Assembly (NCBI RefSeq): GCF_000764305.2
Contig: NW_025944972.1
Coordinates: 1 to 64,000, forward strand
Length of the DNA: 64,000 nucleotides
Direction of reading: 5' to 3'
From: Hyalella azteca
Taxonomy: Eukaryota; Arthropoda; Malacostraca; Amphipoda; Hyalellidae
The notes under the pieces are model-generated. The model did not search any database. It saw only the letters and a program-made list of their open reading frames with translations, and was not told where the DNA came from. Shown here one piece after another: positions 26,201 through 41,200 of the stretch (positions are counted from its first letter, which is position 1; every line of letters begins with the position of its first letter). Position numbers and translations under genes: made by a program.

Positions 26201-29200
26201 CTGCGCATTGTTCTGATAACAAACCAGCTTATTCTTCTAAGTCTTCAAGCAGCTGCGGTACAGCTGCAGGGACTTGGTACGAACAATTGCAAGATCGAAT
26301 ACCGCAACCTTCGCAACTATTATATCAGTCAAACGCTCGCCAGGCCTCTAATGTAAGCCGCTACGCCCCTACGAATACAACTGGTATGGACATAGCGAAT
26401 GCTAACACAATGTTTGACGGTGGAGTATCTACAGCAGACGAGGTGTCTGACATACCTTCCTCGAGCAGCACACTGGCCGAGAGACAACGTGTCTCTTCTA
26501 TGGAGCCCGACAGTCTCGATTCTGGTGTCGATCAGAGAGGCCATTCCTTGGCATACGAAAACGGTGGTGAATCTCACACATACGATGATGCCAATGGAGG
26601 ACGTTACCCAAATGGCGATCATAACGGGACACATGGGGATGAAAATTATGGCAACGAGGATGATGCACCTAAATTGCCGTCCGCCATAGAAGCCGTATTG
26701 CGAGGCGTGTGGCCTTTTAACAAAGCTTTATGGCACTCGAGTCCTGCGACTGTTGGCCTGTCGCACACCAACGGCACACAAATTGATCCTCCAGGCATCA
26801 TGGCGACGTCAAGCGTGACCAGCCGACGAGCCCAGAGCCAACAACAGCTCCTGAGCAACAAAGTGGAGATGGTGTACGGCCTCCTGTCCATGTTCTCCTC
26901 AGGTGACCGCGCCGAGATGAGCAAGACATTGCTGGCGATGTCATCTTCACCGGACTCGTGCCTGGCGCTGCGCCAGTCCGGGTGTTTGCCTCTGCTGATA
27001 CAACTCTTACATGGCGGCGGTGACGGCAGCGACGTGCCGTCTCGTGAGACGAGACTTAGAGCCTCACAAGCGCTGCAGAACGTCGTGCATGCCAACACTG
27101 ATGAGAAAAGGAGCAGAAGGGAAGCCAGGGTATTGCGTTTACTGGAACAAATCCGCGCGTATTGCGACTACTTATACGAGCGTCTGGAACGCACGAGTGC
27201 CGGTCAGGGACCGTTGCTGGAGGATGACATGGACAGACATCCATGTCCTGCCATGGCAGCCGTCATGAAGCTTTCTTTTGACGAGGAGCACCGGCTCGCC
27301 ATGTGCACCCTGGGAGGACTGCACGCTATTGCCGAGCTCATCAAGAGAGACCACGACGCACACGGCGCTACCACGCCCGATAACTTCTGCATCACACTGC
27401 GCAGGTATGCATCCTTTCCGGCGGCTATATTCCTTCATTAATCGTGATATTCCCTCAGGCTGAATGATATGATATACCATCCCTTATCTTGTCATTATCT
27501 CATCAACCATATCCTTCCATAGGCTTCATGCCATATCCACAACCGTCATGATATCCCTTTAGTTAGTGATAGTGTTCACAATTCACACATCAAATTAGCT
27601 CATGTCAGTGCCGGAACAGAGTTAGACGTAAGCTTCGTTCTCATATTGCCTGTGATTTCAGTACGTTCATCGGGGGCCGTAATATCAAAACTCACTTAAT
27701 TGCACGTAGCAGCTGAGTTCTTGTTTGTGATTGGTAGGTTTAGCTCTAGGCGCCATCAGTGATTGGCTGACGAATATACGGACTAATAACTATTTATGGA
27801 AGTATATCCCCTCATTTGCACGGTACTGGCTTACAAAGTTACGGACTAATAAATATATGGAAGTGTATCCCTTGATTTGCACGTTACTGGCTTACAAAAT
27901 TACGGACTAATAACTATATGAAGTGTATCCCCTGATTTGCACGGTACTGGTTTATAAAGTTACGGACTAATAACTATATTATGTAGTGTAACCCCTAATT
28001 TGCACGGTACTGGCTTACAAAGTTACGGACTAATAACTATTTATGAAGTATATCCCCTGATTTGCACGGTACTGGCTTACAAAGTTACGGACTAATAACT
28101 ATTTATGAAGTGTATCCCCTGATTTGCACGGTACTGGTTTATAAAGTTACGGACTAATAACTATTTATGAAGTGTATCCCCTGATTTGCACGTTACTGGC
28201 TTACAAAATTACGGACTAATAACTATATGGAAGTGTATCCCCTGATTTGCACGGCGCTGGCTTACAAAGTTACTGACTAATAACTATATGGAAGTGTATC
28301 CCCTGATTTACACGTGGTTGACGTTGCAGGTACGCGGGTATGGCGCTCACGAACCTGACGTTCGGTGCAGGCAGCAACAAGGCGCTTGTCTGTTCCTTCT
28401 CGTCCTTCCTGCGCGCGCTCGTGGCGCAGCTCAGCTCACCCAGCCAGGACCTCAGACAAGTCAGAACTCGCTTACTCTTATGCCAATATAAAATTTTTTA
28501 TGCATTACCTTGCTACTTTTCAATTTTTTGTAACTTTCAATTATTATATTTCAATTCATATTGTTTATTGTATTGATTAATTCAATTTTTCAATTCAATT
28601 GTATTTATTATTCAATTGTTACTTACATTTTTATTTTTACACGGATCCTTGCATAAATTTTATACATTTATTTTAAGATTGTAATCCAAATGCTAGCTAT
28701 AAAATTGAAAACGAGCTTTGAAAATTTATAACATGAAAATTTTCTCCCAACTTTTTAAATTTTTCACCTCTTATGAGCTACGAGTTATTTTCAGTCACTT
28801 TTACGTGAGTTTCTCCTATTGACTAAAATTATTATCTTGGGAGACCGCCTCGGATGATCTAAAAAATTTTAAATTAAAAAATATAGTTTTTCGACGTTCA
28901 CATTGGACTTGATTTAGGATGCAGATAGCCTAAAATTTTAATATTTTAACATCTTTTAGTACTGACTTCATCGGAAATTGTACATGCTGTGTTTATATTC
29001 ACTGCTAATTGTAATTCCGTGCTATAAGTTTGACGTATTATTCAGGTGACGTCATCAGTGATCCGTAACTTGTCGTGGCGCGCGGACAGCGGCAGCAAGC
29101 AGGCCCTGCGCGAGGCAGGGGCTGTGGCAGGACTGATGCGTGCCGCCCTTACCGCCACCAAGGAGGCCACACTTAAAGTTATCCTCTCTGCCGTATGGAA

Positions 29201-32200
29201 CCTGTCGGCGCACTGCTCTGTTAATAAGGCCGAGATATGTGCTGTAGATGGAGCACTTGCCTTCATCTGTACGTCACTTACATACAAAAGCCAGTCACGC
29301 ACGCTTGCCATCGTCGAGAACGCGGGTGGTATCTTACGCAACATCTCCAGCCATGTCGCCGTGCGGGAAGACCTCAGGTATAACATCTTGCTCTTCCCGG
29401 GAATAAACTTTTTGCTATTCCTAGCTGAAATAGGGAATGATTGTCCTGGTTTTGAATCATAACTGATTTTTTTTGTAATTGTCTCAAACAAATGTAGCGT
29501 TTATGTTTGCGTCAAAATATCATTCAGAAAATAAAAAGTTGATTTATCTTTAAATTGGCCACTACTAAAGAAATCGGCAGAGCTGTTCATAATATCTGGA
29601 CATAGGCGTCTTATGATCCATGACGTAGGAAGGTATAAAGAGTTGAGCGTCACTAGATGCCGATAAAGTTTTGTGTCACTGATTGTTGTGAAGATAAATA
29701 AGTTTTTTGGTAAATTAGGCTATGCTTGTGAGACACTGTTCATCAGTTAAATTCCCCATAATTTATATCAAAAGAAAGTAATCAACACGTATGCGAATGC
29801 TCCTTTCATCTGAGTCGTTTCTTTTACTTCTTGTTATGTGTTCACTTTCAAGCTGTGTAATTTTCTAGTGTTCGCTCACGTATACATTTGTCGATGTGCA
29901 GGCAAGTTTTGCGGGACCACGACACCCTCCGCGTCATCCTAAGCCAGTTGCGCTCACCGAGCCTGACGGTCGTAAGCAACGCATGCGGGACTCTCTGGAA
30001 CTTGTCGGCGCGGTGCCCTCGGGACCAGCAGACTTTGTGGGAGCTTGGGGCTGTACCCATGTTGCGCTCCCTCATCAATTCCAAACACAAGATGATATCG
30101 ATGGGATCCAGTGCAGCCCTCAAGAATCTCTTGCAAGCCAAGCCCGAGGGCATCAATATCGGCGATAGCGAGCACGGCGCCCGACTCCCGACGCTGCATG
30201 CGAGGCGACAACGGGCTCTCGAACAAGAACTTGATCCCACCCTTGCCGAGACCTGTGATAATATCGAGTCTTCGCCGAGGGCGAGTCCTACTACAGATAA
30301 TGGAGGGTTCTTCGCTGCGGACGGCTTTAATGGACGTCCTATGTTCCATTCACTAGACCCACGCTACGGTAATCCATTGGGTATGTCCGACTCTGTCCAG
30401 TCTAACCATTCGACGCAATCCGATAACACGCATGACCGCATGCAGCATTTGTTGTCACGTCAGCAGCAGCAGGTAGACGGCTCGTGTAACGGACACCGAC
30501 CTATTGAATTAGCGCTTAAAAACGTCAACTCTCATAGCGGGGAAAATAATGTTGCCAAAATGGACGGAGCTGCGCCAGGTTCTTCCTCTGAACGCATCAG
30601 CTCCGGGACTAATAGCGTCAAAGGAGCCCTACATCCGTCCGATCCCTTATACAACCTGTACAACAAATACGTCAACCCCAATAGAGGTTCAGCCAGGAAA
30701 GACTCCAAAAATGGCAAGGCGCACGGGCCCAATGAATCTAGATCTTCAGAAGACGAAGATCGAGGAGGATCTTCGTCAAACTTGACGAATGGATCTCGCC
30801 GACCTGCCGTTAAAGTTGATAATTACGTCACTGACCCGACGGCAAGCAATGAAAATGACGGACAACCAACGGATTTCAGTTTGCGGTGAGTGCAAGATCC
30901 GTTAATATTGTCTGTGGAGAAAATCTTCATTATAATTAAGTTCAACAGCTACAGTCATTTGAAAAGTTTTACAATTTTGAAATGTGTGATAACTTCAAGG
31001 ATAGATTTAGATAAGTTTGACGTAAGTAATCTTTGTTTTTTTAATTAGTATTTGGATTCACACATGCATTCTACGACGTTTTTTTTTTTCGTTCTCAATC
31101 CTCATAACAATCTATCGCATTTTCTAATAATAATGCAAATCTTTCACAACAGTGCTTCAAGTCTCCGGAAAAGAATATTAGAGTCTGAAAAAACTGGGCA
31201 AATTGACAAGACACAACAGTGCTTTAGTTCTCCGCAAAAGAATATTGAAGTATGACAAAACTGGGGAAATTGACAAGTTTTTAATCTGCTTTTCTCGCCA
31301 GATATCCTGAAGAAGACGAGGCTAACAAGAACAGACCTCAGAAGAAGCAAATGAGAAGCGGCAGCGCCAACGATGACGATGAAGAAGAAGAGTTCCTAGG
31401 CGCAGCAGACTCAGTGCAGACTTACTTCACTGAGGGAACTCCGCTGAACTTCTCGACTGCCACGTCCCTCACTGACCTCAGGGAGCAGCCGGGCGTGAGG
31501 GACTCGAGGCTCGATACCCAGCAGGAGGTCGACGTCGAGGAGGAGGAGGTCAATACTATGGATATTACTTCAAATGAAAGTATATACATTTTTCGGATTT
31601 TTATGAAAAAACCGTACCTCCGCGTTTTTTAGGAATTTTACCCTAGTTCTTAGGAGTTCTATTCGCGTTTCTGGAGTTCTATTCACGTTCTTATGAGTTC
31701 TATTCGCGTTTCAGGAGTTCTATCACGTTCTTAGGAGTTCTATTCGCGTTTCAGGAGTTCTATCACGTTCTTAGGAGTTCCATTCACGTTCTTCTTGTTC
31801 TTAACAAATCCACTAGTATTCTGATGAGTATCATTCACAGTCGTAAGAGCTGTGCCTTTGTATTTTTTGTAACTTGGCTCAAATTGTTTATAACTTGGAT
31901 CCATAATTTTTGTAGACTTGACATATGTTTTCTGTATTCATTCTTGATCATCTCGGGACTCGGATGTACGTGCTCTGCCATATCAACATATTTTTGCGGA
32001 ACTGATTGATTATATTACATAAATGTAGTTCACAAGGAATTTAAAAGCAAAGAAATTTTTTTTGCTTTTAAAATCCTTGTGAACTTGCGATATAAGCAGA
32101 CTGATAATATAAGTACTTATAAAATATAGTGTGAGTTGTTTATGACAGACGTGTTGCGTGCAGGGCGACAAGGAGGACGACGCTGCCATCGAGGACGGCC

Positions 32201-35200
32201 GCTTGTCGCGCTTCTCGTCCATGTCGTCCATCTCGAGCGGCGAGATCAGTGCCGTCCACGAAGAGTGAGTCCTGGGACCCGGGCCTATACTTTCAAAAAA
32301 TATAACTCAGTACTCACTGCAGTGAGTGACAGAGAGCACATTTTCTCGTCGACGAAAACTTGAGGTCACGGACAGACGGACGGACAGACAGACAGACGGA
32401 CATGGCGAGCACAATAGCGCATTTTTTCCATAAATGAGAAAATGCGCTAAAACGGTAAGAGATCGTATGTTCATGAACCAATCATTGACGGCCTTTCAAG
32501 CAAAATCCACCAATCATGGACAAGAAAATAGAGCGTATATACTTACGTTCACTTAGCGATTTTTGAAAGTATGGCCCCCTGGTCACTATTGTATTGTTAT
32601 ATTAAGTGGGACTGAGACATCATCAGTCACGTGATGACTTTGAACCACTTTACTTAACAGGTTCATGAAAGTGATCACTTGCTCTTGGTTTACTAGACGA
32701 AATATGACCATTGTTGACTGGGCCTAAATGCACGAAGGGACTTAGCATTAAATAGAAATATTTAGTGTTCCTAGTAGTCTAGTTTTCTTCCACCTTTTAA
32801 TAAGTGTTTAGTTATTCCTTAATGTAGCTGTAATGTACAATGGTTAGGCCTACATCCAGGAAGGAACTTAGCATAAAATAGAAATATTGATTGTTCCTAT
32901 TACTTTTCCACCTTAAAATAAGTGTTTAGTCATTCTTTAATGTCGCTGTAATGTACAATGGTTAGGCCTACATCCACGAAGCAACTTAGCTTTAGAAATA
33001 GAAATCCTGAGTCTTCTTAGTACTCTTCCACCTTTTAATAAGTGTTTAGTTATTCTTCAATGTAGTGGTAATGTAGAAGTTAATTTGTGTGCAGGGAGCT
33101 TAGTTTTTTTTTTAAATATTGTTGTAATATAGAATATAATTTGTGTGCAGGGAGCTGGAGGAAGACTCGGACCTGCAGGAGTTGGTGCTGGCGGAGGGCG
33201 AGCGCGTGGCGGCGGCCGCTGCCAAGGCCGCTCAGCAGGCCTCGCCTCAGCACTCTGCTGCTGACACGCCTGCACCTCATATGCACCATGAACAAGGTCT
33301 GTTAAATAAACTATAAACTTAAAAGCAAAGAAAACTCCACAAAAAGTCATAGTATCTTTAAAGAAAACGTTTCGGAGTCCAACTCCATCGTCAGTCCTCA
33401 TAATCACCATGAACAAGGTCAGTTAATTAAACTAATAACTTATAAGCAAAGAAAACTCCACAAAAATTCATAGTATCTTTAAAGAAAACGTTTCGGAGTC
33501 CAGCTCCATCGTCAGTTCGAAAATTCTAGAACACAGATAAATCAGTGATTAGTACAGTCAAGATTACAAGAAAATACATACGCTGTAAAACCTACTCAGT
33601 CAAGGTCAGTTACTGTTGATTTACAGACCAGAAGTGACCAAAAAGGCTATTCTAGACATAAACTACGGCTAATTAAATATATAGTATATAGACTAGACTG
33701 ATAGTTGAGAATTTTGATCGTCCGAACATTTGGTTCAAAATATGCTCTCAAGCTTGAATTCTTCGAATTTCAATCAGATTATAGATTATATTAGGCAGAG
33801 CCTAGTCCATGGATCCACTTGTAAGATGCCAAGAAAGATTCAGAGTAGCATGACATAGGAGTAACAAGATTTGTTGACATTGGATAATCACGCGTAGGAT
33901 AAATAAACTCACATTAACTCACATTATTATTTGCATGGTCAGAGGTGAGCAGGACAAGCGTAATAAGGCGAAAACTTTACCTTATTCACAATTAGAAATT
34001 GGTCCTTACACCCGCAAGTAGAATAGGATTAATTGAATTTGAATTGGTATGAATAAGTCACCTGAGCAATATAAGAAAAGAATATACATTGATTGTTGTT
34101 ACGAAGCAGAATTGAAGTAATTGAATTGGTATGACTAAGTCACCTCAAGAATATAAGAAAATGAAAGATATTTTGGTTGTTACGACAGACAAAACGTAAT
34201 TGAATTTGAATTGGTATGAATTAGTTACCTCGGTAATATTAGAACCGAATATACATTGATTCTTGTTACGACGCAGACATAACGTAATTAAATTTGAACT
34301 GCTATGAATAAGTCACCTCGGTATTATTATAAAACAATATACATTGATTGTTGTTACGACAGACATGAAGTAATTGAATTTGAATTGGTTTAAATATGTT
34401 ACCATAATAATACATATAAGAAAATGAAAGATATTAATTTGTTGTGACGACAGACTGGTCAGCAGGCGCGACGCCGCTGATGTTCTCACGCACGACGTCG
34501 CTGGGGTCGCTGAGCAGCTGCCCTGCACCGCTGCCCCAGCACCTCGACGACGCTGGCTCCGTCCTGTCTGAGTTCAGGTGTCTGGGTCGTGTTTATTTAA
34601 AAGAGATATATTTAAAAAATGTTCACAATCTCGGACTCGGACATAATATTTGGCAGAGATGTGTCAGAGTTCAGGTGTGTGGGTTGTGTTATTTTCGGGG
34701 CATGCAAATATGCTCACAGGAATCCAATTTGAATAGTTAAAAGTCAAAGTCCAATTATTCAAATGGTCCCATTTCAAAAGCAAATGATTCAAATGGCTCA
34801 AATTCAAAGTTCAATCACTCAAATAGTTCAAATTCAGATCAAGCGCCATAGAGTTCGCCAAATCAACCGCCATAGAAAGAAAGCGCAAATATTTTTTAAA
34901 CCTGACTATTTTTTCTTGTTGCCTATCGGCCGATTATAGTTTAATGATGAGTTAATAAATAATTATTGAATAAATAATAATGGTTAACACATAATAACGG
35001 ATAAGTAAATTACATGTTACAGTCGCCTGGCGAGCGGTGCCGTGTCTCCCAGCGACCTCCCGGACTCCCCCAGCCAGACGATGCCCCCCAGCCCCCGCAC
35101 CCTCACCCACCGCCCACCCACACATACAAGTACGTCACCCAATGCCTCCCATCACCCATTGCCTTCCTAAACATATTTATATCCTTGAGTTCATTCCGAA

Positions 35201-38200
35201 ACTGTTGATCTATATAGCTGCCTCTATGGCTAGGCATTTGATAATTATTTTGATTAGTATTAGTATATATTATTAGTATAGAATTATGTTACATGCTAAT
35301 TATAAGTAATAATGTCACTCGTTCGCTTGAATCGCAAATTCAATAAAAACTTAAAAGCAAATAAAACTCCACAAAAATTCATACTATCTTTAAAGAAAAC
35401 GTTTCGGAGACCAGCTCCATCGTCAGTTTAATTATTAGAATTATGTATTATAATTATATATTCAGTAATGAAAAGTATCATCTTGAGCAGCACTGATGAA
35501 GGCTCGCAATTGTTTATCTATTTATTATTAGCTTTTAAGTTGATGAAGATGATCTTCTTTTCGAAATAAAAGAGGTAGAACAGTCGTTTGATAATTAATT
35601 GATATTTATTTTCTAAAGTGACGCTAATTCAAGTTGTTTATTTCGAAGTATAAAAAGAAGTACAATCGTTTAATAATTGGTATTTATTTTCTGAAAGGAC
35701 GTTAATTCAAGTTGTTTATTTTGACTTTTATTTTCTAAACGGACGTTAATTCAAGTTGTTTAATTTGATGTTAATTCTATAAACGTACGTTAATTCAAGT
35801 TGTTTGATTATTGACGTTTATTTTCTGAAAGGACGTTCGTTAATTCAAGTTGTTTATTCATATGCAGACCAAGTGAACAATTCGCTGGGAGTTTTCAACG
35901 ACTCCCCGCGACAGTTCCGTGAGGAAGGCACTCCCTGTCACCTGTCACGGGGTACATCCCTGTCTTCCCTCACCCTAGACGACAGTATCATCTCATCCCA
36001 ACCTCCCTTCGCTACCAGCCGAGCGAGAGGCGATGGCAAAGACAGCAGCAACAACACCAGCACCAACACAAGCACTTGCAACAACACCAGCACCAACACA
36101 AGCACTTTCAACAACCTCAATACCAGCACAAAACTCAACAATTCCAGCACTGGTGCTAGAAATAACGCAAGTAAAAGCGTTACGCCGCGTACGTCGTCCA
36201 TACCGCGGCCACAGTGTCTGGGACAGGTGAGCTGACAATCTTCAAAATAATCATATATTGTATATTTAATATCAAAAGAAACATTCTTTTGAATATTTAA
36301 TATCAAAAGAAACATTCTTTTTAATATTTAATATCAAAACAAGCATATATTGAATATTTAATATCAAAACAATCATCTATTGATTATATAATATCAAAAG
36401 AAGCATTCTATTGAATATTTAATATCAAAAGAAGCATCTATTGAATATTTAATATCAAAAGAAGCATCTATTGAATGTTTAATATCAAAACAAGCATATA
36501 TTGAATATTTAATATCGAAAGAATCATCTATTGAATGTTTAATATCAAAAGAATCATCTATTGAATATTTAATATCAAAAGAATCATCTATTGAATATTT
36601 AATATCAAAAGAATCATCTATTGAATATTTAATATCAAAACAATCATGTATTGAATATTTAATATCAAAAGAAGCATCTATTGAATATTTAATAGCAATC
36701 AATACAAATGGTATCAATATAAATACGGGTATTAGCTATCAATACAAATGGTAGTGAGGCGACACTGTTTCCTGAGTCCAGGCTAGATGTTGCAATCGTG
36801 CGAACTACATATTAATGGTGTATGCTATTTACTTATACAAGTTGATTTTGTATGAGAACCACATGCGCTTTGTGTTCCACTCTCACGTTTCTGCTGTTAC
36901 AGTATTGTGAATTTTGCCTAATTGCTTTCGTTTCATTATATATTAGATTCCTTCAACATATCATGTTATCATTCCGTATTCCTCTTATCACATTTTCTTT
37001 TTTATATCATCCTATTTAAGCATTTTTTCATTACCGTAGTCTTAATATATATTCTACTTTAGCTTCACTCATCCACAATTCATTCATTCATTCACCATTA
37101 CCTTAGCTTCATCTCTAATGTTCATCATCTATTCATCCGTCACACTCTTGTCTTGAATTACATCAGAACCTTGTGTATGTAATTCTTGCATTTACCATTA
37201 GTACCTTAGCTTCATCTCTAATGTTCATCTTCTATTCATCAATCACACTCTTTGCTTGAACGACATCAGAACATTTAGCTTCATGTCTAATGTTTATCAT
37301 ATATTTATACACTCTTTGCATACTTGACATTAGAAGATTTAGCTTCATGTCTAATGTTTATCGTATATTTATACACTCTTTGCATACTTGACATAACTCG
37401 TCTCTCCTTGCGACTAACGTATTATTAAGTTTTTAAATGATTTGAACTCTACAATTTTTAACATTACATCGCCGTGCTTCTTGAATTTGATTCTTCAGTA
37501 AATATAACATGTTGGACTAAATGATTTGAATTAGACTTATTCAACGTTTCAACTTATTGAATTTTATTCTTCAGTAAACGTTGCATGTAAGGCTTTTCCT
37601 CTAGTTTATTAATTAATTTTATACGGAAGAGTTGCGCGTATTTTGTAGGTGAAAAGTTTATGTCTTGGCGCCATTTGATGGATGGCCTAAAACAGAGCTT
37701 TTGCGTTATAATTTATATTCTAGATTGTTATCGTAGAAAGCAGATATAATATATATAGTGACGGATGAAAGAGATAATGCATGTTAGATACATTGTTGTA
37801 TCTATCGATTGCAACATGTAAGGGCTATTGCTTGCAGCATAGAAAGCCAATCACCTATTTCTCCTTCGATTTCAGCATTGTTGTAATTTTTTTAGATACT
37901 ATTTCCCGTTTTTTATTGATAAGATTTTGTGGTTATCGTCGATTTCGTGGTTATCATCGATCGCTATCGCCTTTATTCTAAGGAGTTTATCTCGTGCGTC
38001 GCGCGCGCCTAGCGCCTTAATCGTAAGCTTTATTGCTTGTGTTGTGAAAATATCTCGTCTTTTTAACAAGAATCGAGCGACTTAAGCTTATGCGTACACA
38101 TGAACTTCTATTTTTACTTCATTGTTGGTTGGTTATAGCTTTATTCTGCTTTGACGCAAAAGCCTTCAACGAGATTGGCAAAATTGCGAAGTATGTTTAT

Positions 38201-41200
38201 TTTATTTTCATTCTGGATAGCCTAATTATTTATGAAAACGCAGCTCGAGTTATGTTTTTTTTTTGTTGTTATTGTTTAAAATATCAACCCAGTCCATAGC
38301 ATTAGTCAATGTTTGCTGGCGCTGCAAAGAAAGCTTAAACATTTAACTGCTGCTGACTGCGCATTGCTTGCAGTGAAGCGTACGTTGCATTTCCGGAGCG
38401 TTTTTGTCATCGTTGTAGGGAGCTAAGAATAACTTTGTGTGGCTTCTGCATCAGCCATCGTGCTCTCTTCAACGCCGTTTTGTGCATCTCTGCATGCGCC
38501 TTTGATTTTTATAATAGGAAGGAATATTATTTGAAATATAGTTATTACTGGCCTGGACAGCATGGCATAGAAATTTGCAGGATTATACGAACATTTATAT
38601 GAGAGTTAGGATTTCATCATACAGGCCATCATGATACGGTGAACAGTGCTCAAATTTACCAGTATTGATTTGTTATGGTTATGCAATGAAGGAGTAACGC
38701 ACGATTAACGTGCAGAATCATCGAATCCGCCTCGTCACATTCTATGGACGTTTAAATCCTTATTCGACAGTTGTGTGAGCGTTTGCATTGCGGTGCAGTT
38801 CTCTGCTCTCGTCTGCGAAGCTGTGGCTCACTGTTCTTCCTTTAATAATACGAACTATATATTTTTGATATTTTTAAGAAATTTACATTAATTTAAAATG
38901 ATGTTTCACTCTCAGTAGAAGTCTCAGTCCACGACTAAAGTAAAGCGATAAAGTTACACCGATTCTCGTAACCACCCTCTCAACGCACATTTTGATTCTA
39001 TGCAGCCCTCGTGCAATGATCTCTCTTCTGACCCTCTATTATCTATTGTTATGAAAGATTTATAGCATAGTTATCTGTCAAAAAATGAAAAAACTATTTT
39101 GCTCTATAATTTAATTACGATGTTCTATAGAAACAATGAAGTGTAGAAATGGCCGATTTTATTGATCTTCTCCCAGTCATGTGAGGGCAGTAGCGAGGGC
39201 AAATGAATGTTAATTAACGAAACAAAATTTTTCTCACTTCCGCGTATTTTGCCGTGAACCAAGTACATTTGCCGTGAACATTGCGTATTTCGCCGTCAAC
39301 CAAGTAATTTCTGCCAGAAAAAAAAAAAACGACAAATTGACGGTGCGTTGGTGGTAGTTTACGCTTTCTGCGCGGCAGGACCGAGTGATTCCAAGTCACT
39401 GAAGTTAGTCGGCAGCAGAGTTTACGCAAGTGCGGACGTCGGGACTTTGTTCCTTCCTGTGAGTGTTGCGTTCCGGTGTGGCGATCCGCAAAGGAACTTT
39501 GCTAACGGTAGGTTTTTGTGCGCCCGTTACGATTTACTGTCGTTTTATGCATTCGGTGATTCACACGGCTGCCGTTTGGACTTTTCAAACCTGTAATTTA
39601 TGATTGAAATTAATTGCTAGGTGTGTTTACATCCACGTGACATGTATAAATGTTTGAATATTGAATATTTATGTGCTGGCGCACTGTGCGACTGAGTCAT
39701 TCAATCTTTATTCAGTACAATGTTACTAGAGGTATTGTCACGCTTCATTCATAATGCATTCAAAAAGAATATTGCAATTTATAAAACACGTAAATTTTGA
39801 TTTTTGATTGAACAGGAATCCGTTTCGGGAATTTTTTTATCATTTCGGGAGTATACAAAAACTAAATCTATGACACTCAACTTTTACACTTTGGCATTTT
39901 ATAATTCGTTCCTTTGGCTGATCCAACTCGTATATGCATTGATGAACTGGAATGAGACCCATTCGTCTCTGTACTATTATGCGTAGATAAGAATTTGAAA
40001 TTGTTCTTTCAACAAATTTGGTTCAAGATTGTAAATTGAATTATCGTTGGTCCTAGTGAGACGAAGCTAACAAGGGTTACGAGACGTCGCATAAAATTTA
40101 TTTTCTGGGTAGTTTTGCTCAGCGGCTGCTAGTAATGGAGGCGGATAAGCGCTACGTCTGCTTGCCTGTCTGCTTCTTGTTGAGTGGCGCCTTACACTCA
40201 CTTTTGTGAGTTGCCACGGCCCACTCAGTCGCTGGAGTGGTGCCTTACACTCACTTTTGTGAGTTGCCACGGCCCACTCAGTCGCTCGAGTGGTGCCTTA
40301 CAGGTCCACTCAGTCGCTCGAGTGGTGCCTTACACTTACTTTTGTGAGTTGCCATGGTCCACTCAGTCGCTCGAGTGGTGCCTTACACTTACTTTTGTGA
40401 GTTGCCACGGCCCACTCAGTCGCTCGAGTGGTGCCTTACACTCACTTGTGAGTTGTCATGGCCCACTCAGTCGCTCGAGTGGTGCCTTACACTCACTTTT
40501 GTGAGTTGTCATGGCCCTCTCAGTCGCGTTAATATTACTTATTGCTTACGCGCCCATACTGCAAAGTATTACTTTACCACCGTTGTAATTTTTTCCCCGT
40601 CATAAATGTACGTCAAGTAGATGATGAACTATACGGGTGTTAGGCCCGCTCCAGGCTTGGCAGGGATTGAACAATGAGAACGCACATTTACTGGTATCCA
40701 TTTTTTTTATTTACGATGTGAATAAATGGGAACGGGGAATTCCAGTTTTTTAATTCATGTTTCTTAAATTGTTCTTAATTGATTTAAAACAATAATAATC
40801 CCGGACTCCAAAAACAACGCATGCCACTTTCAGGCAAAAGAAAGTTCCGCCTATCAAAAAATTATCTATATATTACTAAACTCCCCACATTGTTCTATAG
40901 TCACTCAGCAGCTATTATAATGCAATGAAATAAAAAATGTAACCCAGATATCTCCTTCATGTCAAAATCCATTAAGAGAGTTTTGCAATTTTGTCTAAAT
41001 TCTTGGGTGCTGTTTTAGCAATTTTTATCATCATTGCTAGAGAGATAAACTTAACCAATTATTTAAAATTATTTATTTTATGTCAGCCCTACTAAACGCT
41101 TTTTTACAGTGAGTTCAAATTTTGTATTAATTTAAAATGTTGGTTCTACTTGTGTTTTTTTAATTTTGCATAATTTAGCTTTCTAGTTATAACAAAAGGC

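Noticed and set aside
26329..27480. Several long minus-strand frames opposite exon 4
   Set aside because: Shadows of the armadillo-coding strand; the plus strand has the conserved protein.
36394..36717. Minus-strand frame with repeated SFDIKYSIDD units
   Set aside because: 30-bp minisatellite with no stop in that frame; not a repeat protein gene.
39340..39600. GC-richer patch that might be an alternative promoter or exon
   Set aside because: No core promoter motif or splice-bounded frame that I can support.
40184..40605. Two overlapping repetitive plus-strand frames
   Set aside because: 52-bp minisatellite read-through in different frames.
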